From positions 329,356,177-329,420,176 of the forward strand of contig NC_090448.1 of NCBI RefSeq assembly GCF_031143425.1: 64,000 nucleotides of DNA. The letters run 5' to 3'. Shown piece by piece: positions 55,523 through 64,000 of this stretch. The notes under the pieces were generated by a model that worked only from the letters and a program-made list of their open reading frames with translations, searched no databases and was not told where the DNA came from. The position numbers and the translations under genes were made by a program. This DNA comes from Pleurodeles waltl (lineage: Eukaryota; Chordata; Amphibia; Caudata; Salamandridae). How positions within the stretch are numbered: position 1 is the first letter of the stretch; each line of letters begins with the position of its first letter.

Positions 55523-57625
55523 CTTAGCGTTAGACCTGACGTCCTTGGTGTGGTTTCCCCCGTCTTTTTGTCTCTGTTTCCTGTATTTTTGACTGTGTGC
55601 TGGATTTCATTTTTGCTGGTTTTGCTATTCTGGGCACGTTACCACTGCTGACCAGTGCCAAAGTGGAAGTGCTCCCTGTGTAAATTGTGATTATGATTGG
55701 TTATCCATGATTGGCATATTTGATTTACTAATAAGCCCCTAGTAAAGTGCACTATAGGTGCCCAGGGCCCGTAAATCAAATGCTGCTAGTGGGCCTACAG
55801 CACTGATTGTTCCACCCACATGAAAAGCCCTGTAAACATGTCTCACTGTAGTGTCTGTGTGGGCAGTGTGGAACTGCCAGTTCGACCTGGCAAGTACCCA
55901 GACTTGCCAGACCTAAACCTTTCCTTTTGCTACATATACATCACCCCTTAGAAATGCCTAAGGCAGCCCCATGTTCAGAGTGCACTGTATTTAAAAGGTA
56001 GGGCTTGTACTGGTGTGTTTTACATGTCCTGGTAGTGAAATACTGCCAAATTTGGTTTTCACTACTGGAAGGCCTATCTCTCCCATAGGGTAACATTGAG
56101 ATTAGCTTTAAAAACATTTAAGTGTGATTTCCCAGGGGGATCAGAAAGAGATCTGGAGTTTGGGGTCTCTGAACTCACAATTTGAAAACACATCTTATGG
56201 TAAAGTTGTTTTTTAGATTGTGAGTTATAAAATGCCACGTTTAGAAAGTGGGCATGTTCTTGCTTAACCATTCTGTGCCTCTCCTTGGCTTCTGAATCCA
56301 TGTCTGGTTCAGACTGACAGTTGGGCTGTTTGTGAATTCACTCTAGAAAGTTACACAAAGGGAGCTGAGGTGTGTGCTGTATATCCTGATGGGTCTGCCG
56401 GGGCAAGAGTGGGAGGGAGGAGCTGACGCCTGCACTTGAAAGGGCTGTGCCTGACCTCACACAATACAGTCTCCAACCGCCTAGAGTGTGGCTGGGGCGG
56501 GGCAGGACAAGGAAGAAGCAGGGTTTGGTGCATTACAAAGGCTTTCCTTTGAAGTTTGTCTACTTCAAAGACAGAAATGAGTATAAGTATTGGACTGCTG
56601 ACCCCACAATTTTAGAACACTTCTGGCTCAAGAGGAGCTTCTGCCAAGGAGAAGAGCTGGAGAGCTGTGAAGAGGAGTACTGCCCCTTTGTTGTGTGTGC
56701 TTTGCTGGGTTGGCCTGTAGTTGCTGCTTCTGCCTTAGAGAGGACAAACACTGGACTTTGCTGTGTATCCTGCTTGTGAAGCTTCTCCAAGGGCTTGGAG
56801 TGAGCTTGCTTCCTGTTAAGAAGTCTCAAGGAAATCAAAGGCTTCATCTGGCAGCACCTGGGCTCTGTTGCTGCAACCCCCTTATTTGCCAAGTGGTTAC
56901 AGTCCCTCTGCCCTTGGAAGGAGAACTTGCTAAAACCTGAGTGAAAATTCATGCACTGGAGCCGAGCGGCAGAGAAATCGATGCAGCTCTTGCAATGCAG
57001 CTGTAAAATCGACGCAGAACACGTCTTGCTTTTGCAGAAACTGACGCATTGGCAGGTCAGTGCAGCTTTGTTACCGTGCATCTGGATTTTCCACGCATCG
57101 TACCTGGGTGCCAAAACAACATCACTGCACGGACCGAGGCTGTCCATCCGCAAATCGACGCACTCCTTCCCTGTGAGAAAATAATTGACACATTGCTTAC
57201 CCGGCAGGGAAAGAATTGATGCACTGCCTCAATTGCGAGAAAGGAATCAATGCACTGATTGCTTTTCTGACACACACTCGCCTCTGTGGCTTCATTTTTG
57301 ATGCATACCAGGTAAATTGTGCTCAAACCACGCATCCATTGATTCGTATGAATTAAGACTCTTTTTAAACTTCAAAACATGATATATTTATTTGTGCATG
57401 TTAGATTTTTGTCATTTTGGTCTAGTTTGATTTAGGTAAATATTTACTATTTTTCTAAACTGGTGTGGAGTCCTTTTGTGGCAGTTTCACTGTGTTACTG
57501 TATGTATTTGTGCAAATACTTTGCATGTGAGCTGCGTATCTCCCTTACCCTGCCTAGAGTGAGGGTCCCTACTTGGACAGGGTGTAAACTGACTGCCAAC
57601 TAGAGACCCCATTTGTAACACTTAG
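55523..57625 (+). mobile_element. LTR-like element C (probable solo LTR)
   Basis: The element proper is 55528-57620 (2093 bp), ends CGTTAGACC (ancestral TGTTAGACC) and TTTGTAACA, with exact CTTAG duplications at 55523-55527 and 57621-57625. It shares long stretches with element B in the same orientation but lacks its MITE and differs in the middle, where AATCGACGCA/TGATGCACTG motifs (56970-57330) recur. A 197-codon minus frame (56560-57153) has no motif and is ignored. Confidence 0.72.
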
Positions 57626-58020
57626 ACTCTGAAAATCCTCTAGTCCTTGATGTTTGCAGTGGCCCACACATTATTTTATACAAAATGAAGCATCTATGCC
57701 AATCGGAAGCAGCAAGAGGGTGCAGTTGCTACTCCTGAATTGCCCTTTTGGTACCCATGGCACTGCATCTGCTACCGCTGGTCCTAGGGGTGATGAAGCA
57801 GTGAGGCAAGGGTAAAAGAAAGGAAAAGGGCTATGAAATTCTTCTCTTACTGATCCCCGTGCGTCTCTGTAGTCGACAGAAAGCTGATGAGGGGCTAAAA
57901 TTTTGATGTTATTTGAAAGGTGTGTGATGTTGCTTCTGCTACTGTTGACATATTGGTAAATCAATATCCAAGCACCGCAGGACACATTTAGATATCATAA
58001 GACCTGCTGTAGAGTTCTTT
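57626..58020. other. Unassigned stretch
   Basis: Probably the flank of DIRS copy B2; no motif. Confidence 0.35.
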
Positions 58021-59530
58021 TGTGTTGTAAAAAAAAGACAAGGTATGTCTCTGGTGTCCATGCTTGTCTTGCAGCTCAAAGTCATGTGGCAACGGTGCTT
58101 AGATGATTCTGAAGGCCATCCAAGATCGTGAGGACAAGCTCTATGTCACCAAACACTCTGGAAAGCGAGTAAAGGCTTGTCTCACTGGAAGTCAAGGATG
58201 CGATCTCGAGGTTCTCTCAAGAGTTCTACTTTTCCCACTCCAAGTCATCAGGTAAGTCAAAGTAAAAAAGAAGCACAAGAAGCTAAAATGTGATTCACCT
58301 TGTTCCCGCTACTTTCATCAAGGGAAGTCTGGTCAAAATCAGGGTGTCCAAGACCTCAGAACCTGTTCCCCAACTCATCCTGATTCTGCCCGAATTCCTG
58401 GGTGTATCGATGAATATGCAACAGGTCGAAGCCTGCAGATAGGCCATGTTGTGCATTTTCAGCACCTTCTGGCTTGCCCTTGGGCCCCATGGATCTGAGG
58501 AGGCCTCTTGTTGGGCTGTTGCCGGCAGATCTATTTCTGGCCCCGACTGTGCCTCTTGATCCTTTTCTTAGGTCCAACCTGAATCGGGGGCCGAAGCTTG
58601 TTCCAACTAGCCACAGAGATTCTTGCGGCATCCCTGTACATCAATGCCACTGACACCGGAAGAACCGTCCACCTCAATCTCAAACACAACCCGTTGAACC
58701 TCATTTGGTCTTGGGAATTGACACTTCCTTTGCCACAGCAAATCTTTGACCCTGAACCCCATGATGATGATGATGGGGATGATGAGTCTTCATTTTATGA
58801 AGATGAGAATGTATTTTTGTTACTCAAGACACTACACTTGTGGCCTTAGTATGTCCCATAACATGGGCCTGAATGTTCCACCTGGACCTTTCAGAGAGGA
58901 GTTAGCATCATTTGCCATAGTTATTAGGAGGGACGGGGAAGTCATTGACCTCCAGCTGCCATCAGTAGAGGGAAAACAAATGTCTTAAGAGAACTCCTGC
59001 AGCAGGGGCAGACTTCTTCAGAGCCTCTCATTAAATTCAACAAAGCCCTTGGGATTTCTTAAGGAGCACTTGGGCAAAAATTGGTTCTTGCCCACCTGTA
59101 AACAGGCAAAGTGCGAGAAGACGTAGATCTCCTCTGGGGGACCCCTCTTTCCTTCTCCAGATCCCACTTTGAGACTTGTTTGGTGGAAGCTTCAACTAGC
59201 AAATTGAACTCTAATTCTTTGCCTACCACACCGCCGGGGAGAGACTCAAAGCACATGAAGGCTTTCGTAAAATGGATGTTCTCATCCACCAGTTTAGCCT
59301 TCAGGTAAGTCTACTTACATGCATTATGGGACATGATGAGTGAGATTTTGCCAGTGGTCCCAGATAGCCTTCGGACCATTTTAGTACAAATTGATCAAGA
59401 CTTTTAGGACACAGCAAATCATCAGGTCAGGCCTCAACATCACCAATAGCCTGGGTAAGTAGTTGGTGCCAGCGTGGAGCTTTGGCTCCAAGCATGAAAA
59501 AGTCCCACAGGCTTCTCCAGTGGCATACGG

Positions 59531-59640
59531 GTGTCACTGATGGACATGCCGTTTGATGGGATACTTCTCTTTGGGGGCAAGTCAGACTTGGCACTGGAGT
59601 TCTTCCAGGAAAGCAGAGCCACAGCTCTCTCTTCCTGTCT
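59531..59640 (+). pseudogene. gag: DIRS B2 gag core fragment
   Basis: SLMDMPFDGILLFGGKSDLA and EFFQESRATA align with LLDLPFDGDKLFGAKADSAL and RFKDSRATA of DIRS A. An Asp/Glu/His tract upstream (HDDDDGDDESSF, 58760-58800) comes from a GAT repeat. Confidence 0.82.
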
Positions 59641-60059
59641 CACAGTATCCCCAATATTAGCTCCTGTTTCGAGATGTATATTAGTGCCTGATTCAAGACT
59701 TCAGAAGGGGCATCCAGCAGAGGCAACACCAAAGCCTGCAGCTTCAGCAACTGTCCTCTCAGCCATTTTGAGGGTGAGGTCAGGAATCTGGCCAACAACG
59801 CCCAGACTCATAGGGGCAACAAACTATTCAATCCCCTGCCCCTCCTGCCACTTCTTCAAAAACCTGTTTAGTTTTCCCTTGACATTAAATTGTAAGCCTG
59901 TCTGAGGACAGGATATGCTACTGTCTCCAAGGATGGCAAAGCATCAAATCAGACATATCAGTGCTTCAAATTGTTCAGGATGGCTAGAACCTACCATTCC
60001 TCTTATAATTGCTCTCAGAGGACCACTTGTCCATCCTCCAAAGAGAAGTTTAGCCTCCC

Positions 60060-61110
60060 TTGGACAAGGAAGCCATCAAGCGGGTGCCGGTATCAGCACA
60101 AGGTACTGTATACTATTTTGATACTTTGTCCTGTTCTAGACTTTTGCTCTCTGAACTTCTTATTCAAAAAGAACAAGTTAAAGATGCTCACCCTGTCTCG
60201 GGTTCTTGCTTCTGTAGATTTAGGAGACTGAATGGTACAGCTGGATTTGCAGGATGCTTATTTCCACACCTCCCTGCAATCCCATTAAACTATGGGCCTC
60301 ATTATGAGTATGGGAGCGGCGGAGGCCATTCGCCACACTCTTATCACCTCCAGGCCGCATGTGTGGACCGAACTCCACAGGCCTTATTTTGAGTTCCCTG
60401 CTGGGCCGGTGGGAGGAAACAGTGTTTCTGCCTGCCGGCCCAGCGGAGAACAGGGCCTTAACATTGCAGCCGGCTCCTAATGGAGCCGGCTGCAATGTGG
60501 TGGTGCAGCGGATGCAGCAGCATCCACCGCGTATTCCACCACCTGTAATTTGGGCAGTGGAATGTGCTACGGGCTGTGCCTGGGGGCCCCTGCACTGCCC
60601 ATGCCAAGTGCATGGGTGGTGCAGGAGCCCCCCAGGGCCACCTGAGTCCCCATTACGTCAGCCTTTTCATGGCGGTATAAACCGCCATGGACAGGCTAGC
60701 AGTTGGGGACTCATAATCCCAGCAGCACTGCCCTTGCAGATTACAACCTACAGGACCACCAGGCTGCAGGCTCCGCCACAGTCATAATATCACAGTCGGA
60801 CCGCCACTTTGGTGGTGCTCCAACCACAACCGTGATCCTGGTGGTCATAATGAGGCCCTATATGTTGGATCAAGTAGGCTACAAGCATTTTCAGTTCTCT
60901 ATGCTCCCATTCGGCCTCACATGTGATTATCGGGTATTCATGAAAGTAATGGTGATAGTTGTGGCACATCTTTGTAGGTTAGGATTAACAGTTTTACCAT
61001 ACCTTGACAACTGCCTCATTAAGACTAGCACACTTCAGGCATTCGTGGACCACCTCCAGATGACAACAAACCTCCTTACATCTTTGGGGTTTTCGATCAA
61101 CATGCTATAG
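60060..61110 (+). pseudogene. DIRS B2 reverse transcriptase, split by MITE
   Basis: KEAIKRVPVSAQGTVYYF and KMLTLSRVLASVDLGD precede VQLDLQDAYFHTSLQ (catalytic Asp motif) ending at the MITE (60294-60858). Afterwards GYKHFQFSMLPFGLTCDYRV and VLPYLDNCLIK (YLDD to YLDN), then DHLQMTTNLLTSLGFS (thumb). Compared with DIRS A the motif order is intact and the copy was interrupted exactly between palm motifs. Confidence 0.85.
60294..60858. mobile_element. MITE inside DIRS B2 RT, TAT duplication
   Basis: 565 bp, ends GGGCCTCATTATGAGTATGG and CATAATGAGGCCC, flanked by TAT (60291-60293 and 60859-60861). Internal inverted blocks include CTGCTGGGCCGG / CCGGCCCAGC (60399-60445) and AGCCGGCTCC...GGAGCCGGCT (60468-60491). 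The GGCGGT/ACCGCC modules match family M1 style. Its removal would rejoin the two RT halves. Confidence 0.85.
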
Positions 61111-62219
61111 TGACATCTGACTCATGCAAAGAGACTCCTTTCCACCAAAGCCATTTTGGATACTGTGCGATTTTGATCCATCCCTCCACCTAACTGGAAG
61201 CAAGGCATTTCTTTTGGACTTTGATCCTGATATTTCAACCTTTGACCCGAGCCTCAGTGAGAGAAGCTTTGATTCTTCTTGGTCACTTGGCCTCCTGCAT
61301 TCTGCTTGTGGTCCTTCCTCTGTAGTGGGATTTCAAGTCTCAGTAGGCTCAGCACCAAGTAAATCTGCCAGATTCCATCCAGGTGTCAGAGGAGACTGCA
61401 AAAGACTCACAGTAGTGGCTGCTAGCTCGCAGCTGGACAAGTAGCAGACCCTTCTCCCTACTTCATCCAGAGCTGACAATGGTGACAGATGTTTCATTGC
61501 TGAGTTTGAGATGCCACCCGGAAGAGGTAGAGATCAAAGGACTCTGGTCTCCACATTATTTTGTTGGAGTTGTAGGTGATTCACTCGGCACCAAAAGTCT
61601 TCCTTCTGTCCATCAAGTGGAAATGAGTTCAGGTCCTCATTGACAGCATTACTGCTGTGATACTACAACAAGCAGAGTGGCATCGGATTTTGGGTCCTGT
61701 GCCAGGAGGCACTAGCCCTCTGGAACTTGCTGAGTCACACCATTTGGCTGGATCTTTAAAGACCGGGGTGGACAAATTCAGTTGACATTGCAGTGAAGGT
61801 CACGAATTACTGTTATACCTAGAGGTGGTGCATAGTCTTCCTGCAATGGGAGAACCCTGACTCGATCTTCTTGACACCACCAATGAGAATGCAGAGTTTT
61901 CAAGCTTTTTGCACATTGAAGTTCCCAAGGGAGCTTTCTCTTGGGGAGGCATTCCTCCTGGAATTGGGCTCAAACTTCTGGGTTCCTGTTCATAGTTGTG
62001 AAAAGATCAGGAACAATCAGGCCCAAGTCTTCTTAGTGGACCTGGACTGGGCCAGGAGAGTTTGATGCCTGAAACCTCTAGCCATTAGCATGTGTACTCC
62101 GATTTGGCTGTCCTTTTGGGAGGACCTTCTGTGACAGCAGTAGGGTAGAGTTTTCCATCCGGCCATGCGCAATCTACTCCTCCATGCCTGGGGATTGAGC
62201 TGAAACAATTAGCTTCCTT

Positions 62220-62590
62220 CAACTTTTTTCCTAAAGTAGTGGATATTATCTTTGTAGCCAGGCATTCACCCACCAAAATGAGCTATGCTGAATGCTAGGA
62301 GCTTGTGACCTGGTGTACCGTTCAACACATACATCCCCTCAAGCTCAGTTATCTGATGTGTTGTTTTTTATTCTTCACTTGGCCCAGCAAGGACTTGTTG
62401 TAGCTACTCTTAAATGTTACTTGTCATCCTTATTGGATTTTCTACAACTACCTGATCAGTCATCGTTGTTCAAATCACCCGTTGCGATGTGTTTTGACCC
62501 ACACGTTTACACTAAAACCATTTGTGGTGCCACAGTGGGATCTGAACCTGGTCCTCATTTTCTTAATATCCTTCCCATTTTAACCAATGA
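62220..62590 (+). pseudogene. DIRS B2 recombinase, N-terminal part
   Basis: KVVDIIFVARHSPTKMSYAE in a broken frame, then QLSDVLFFILHLAQQGLVVA and TLKCYLSSLLDFLQLPDQSS and LFKSPVAMCF align with the intact recombinase. It ends near 62590; the catalytic half is absent. Confidence 0.85.
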
Positions 62591-62618
62591 AATATATATT
62601 TTTTTAAACTGATAAATG

Positions 62619-63090
62619 GAATGCTTGAATCAATCTCAGCCACTGCTAACTACTCTGGCTCCATCTCAGTCCATCATTATTTAGCACAGCATGCCACCTC
62701 ACTTTGGATCCAGCTTATACAAATCAGTCTTGATCCTGCTCGAATTAGAACAGTCAATCCCAAAATGCCTGACAAAGCCCTCCCTGAACCACAACACAAG
62801 CAACCCAAGATCAGTTTCACCCTTATTAGGAATCTTAAATCGGGTATTGCTTAGTTTCAGTAGCACTGGGTGCTCGGGACCCATGTCTTGGCATACCCTT
62901 CCCATTTAGGGCGTCACAATGAAGTATACAAAGAAGTGATGGATAGAATGCCTGAATTAATCTTGACCACTGGTAAATACTTGGGGCTGAATGTCAGTCC
63001 ATTCATTATTTTGCATACCATGCCATCTAAGTATAGACCCAGCCATATGCAAGTGTTCACAGATGTGACTTTAATTCGACCTGCCTAATG
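62619..63090. repeat. Diverged tandem repeat, period about 328 bp
   Basis: AATGCTTGAATCAATCTCAG (62619) recurs as AATGCCTGAATTAATCTTGA (62947), followed in both by similar GTCCAT.CATTATTT and CAT..CATGCCA blocks. The second unit is incomplete. Possibly a satellite or duplicated repeat fragment. Confidence 0.5.
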
Positions 63091-63334
63091 AACATTAAAG
63101 AGGTAGGTAGCAAATTGCAACCCACTACGATTTGCAGTAATAACAGGTATGGTGGCCTCCTGGGGTTGGCAGACAACCCTGTCTGTGTTTACTTTTGAAT
63201 AAAGTGATTACTTTTTAAGTGCAGCATGTTTTCCTTAAAAGGATAATGGGATATATATTTAAAAATAAAATAAAATGTACCTAACATTTTGTAACTGCAG
63301 ACAGTGGTCCCTTGGACCACTGCCTACTCTTAAA

Positions 63335-64000
63335 GAACAAGTTACTTACCTTCGGTAATGCTTTTTCTGGTGGATACACTAGCTACCTGTGGATTCCTCA
63401 CCTTATGAATTCGTCCTTGCGCCAGCATCTGACGGAAAGTCTTCTACCTAGCTGTCCACGTCGACGAGGAGGTCATAATGGCACGGCTCCATGTGACTCC
63501 GTCTGACGTCACCGTGCCAATAAGAGGCACTCGTCGGCGTGCTGACGTCAGTTTCACCTCATTTTTTCGTGCCTTTGAGGCAAACAGGTGAGAACCGACC
63601 CATAAAAAAACATAAAGAAAAATACATATACACAAGAACATTTCCCATTAACGCATATATTCACATGAAATATCAGAATATTAGAATATTAAATTACACC
63701 CATAAATACATAAATATATATATATATACATAAACAAATATAAACCATTTACAAGATAACCGTGAAATCAGGCAGGCAACGGGGAGGCGGGAGGAACCGT
63801 GAGGAATCCACAGGTAGCTAGTGTATCCACCAGAAAAAGCGTTACCGAAGGTAAGTAACTTGTTCTTCTGATGGATACAACTACCTGTGGATTCCTCACC
63901 TTATGAATAGAGTCCCAAAGCCGTACCGCACTCAGTGGTGTGTGCCCACCTGATTACACCAAGAAATCTTGCAATACCGAGCAAGCAATATGACCGTCCC
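63335..64000 (-). mobile_element. DIRS-type element C, truncated by the window end
   Basis: The terminal repeat starts GAACAAGTTACTTACCTTCG at 63335, homologous to DIRS A (GAACGAGTTACTTACCTTCG), through TGCGCCAGCATCTGACGG and GTCGACGAGGAGGTC to about 63600. The internal complementary region is at 63799-63909 (TGAGGAATCCACAGGTAGCT ... GTAACTTGTTCTTCTGATGG). After it come bases matching the end of the recombinase frame region (AATAGAGTCCCAAAGC). It is a distinct subfamily: the terminus and internal region agree with each other better than with A. Coding part lies beyond the window. Confidence 0.9.
63799..63909 (+). repeat. DIRS C internal complementary region
   Basis: The left half is the complement of this element's own left terminus, including its private GTTACCGAAGG/AAGCG variant (AAAAAGCGTTACC versus GGTAATGCTTTTTC). 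The right half (TTCTGATGGATACAACTACC) predicts the unseen right terminus. Confidence 0.88.

Larger units (their letters stand above)
58022..62590 (+). mobile_element. Old DIRS copy B2 (decayed, truncated)
   Basis: A plus-strand relic. Gag starts with CLWCPCLSCSSKSCG and ILKAIQDREDKLYV-type sequence (58040-58155, compare CLW...NPKALKERDAKLFL). It continues with gag core (59530-59640), RT (60060-61110, split by a MITE), RNase H region (61120-61900) and recombinase N-half (62220-62580). It breaks off inside the recombinase. Terminal repeats are absent. Confidence 0.8.

Noticed and set aside
56560..57153. 197-codon minus-strand frame
   Set aside because: It runs antisense across LTR-like element C, lacks recognisable motifs, and the related element B does not preserve it.
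58746..58850. Acidic/Met-rich repeat frame as a regulatory domain
   Set aside because: It is a short GAT repeat within decayed DIRS gag.

Overview
This window reads as intergenic DNA from a very large vertebrate genome, most likely a salamander (newt-like). That placement is an inference from content: DIRS-type tyrosine-recombinase retrotransposons, Ty3/gypsy and retrovirus-like elements, a Penelope-like element, LINE debris, hAT elements and palindromic MITEs lie one inside another, and I recognise no host protein-coding exon, rRNA or tRNA. Almost every coding stretch is a decayed transposon gene.

Layout. 1-3055 is mostly unassigned. About 3060-17000 is one nested stack on the minus strand. 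An endogenous-retrovirus-like copy (gag right, pol left) is split inside gag by an LTR-like element (4943-15838, TSD TGATA). That element is split by a complete Ty3/gypsy element with both LTRs (5209-14596, TSD GTGAC), which is itself split in RT by another LTR-like element (6991-9611, TSD AGGAT) and in integrase by a further insert (about 11167-12210). The gypsy element has integrase upstream of reverse transcriptase, the copia-like order known from the Gmr1 group. 17030-22370 is AT-rich and mostly unassigned, apart from a striking cluster of hairpins at 20.99-21.37 kb. 22.4-27.8 kb holds a roughly 1-kb palindromic MITE, a 58-bp minisatellite, two hAT-type elements with 8-bp TSDs and a CTTT microsatellite. 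28.2-34.9 kb is a Penelope-like element (RT plus GIY-YIG endonuclease, minus strand) with two hammerhead-ribozyme-like motifs. 34.9-37.5 kb carries three MITEs.

38118-44205 is a structurally complete DIRS-type element on the minus strand: inverted terminal repeats, an internal complementary region equal to the joined ends, frameshifted gag, an RT broken by a 179-bp tandem duplication, a damaged RNase H, and a tyrosine-recombinase frame with its R-HxxR-W-Y residues intact. 45.2-46.3 kb is a LINE RT relic. Two old plus-strand DIRS relics follow (47.7-54.8 and about 58.0-62.6 kb), carrying their own LTR-like and MITE insertions. The 5' part of a fourth, younger-looking DIRS copy begins at 63335 and runs off the window.

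The elements do not cooperate as a pathway. The value of the window is as a stratigraphic record: most insertions keep their target-site duplications, so their order can be read directly.
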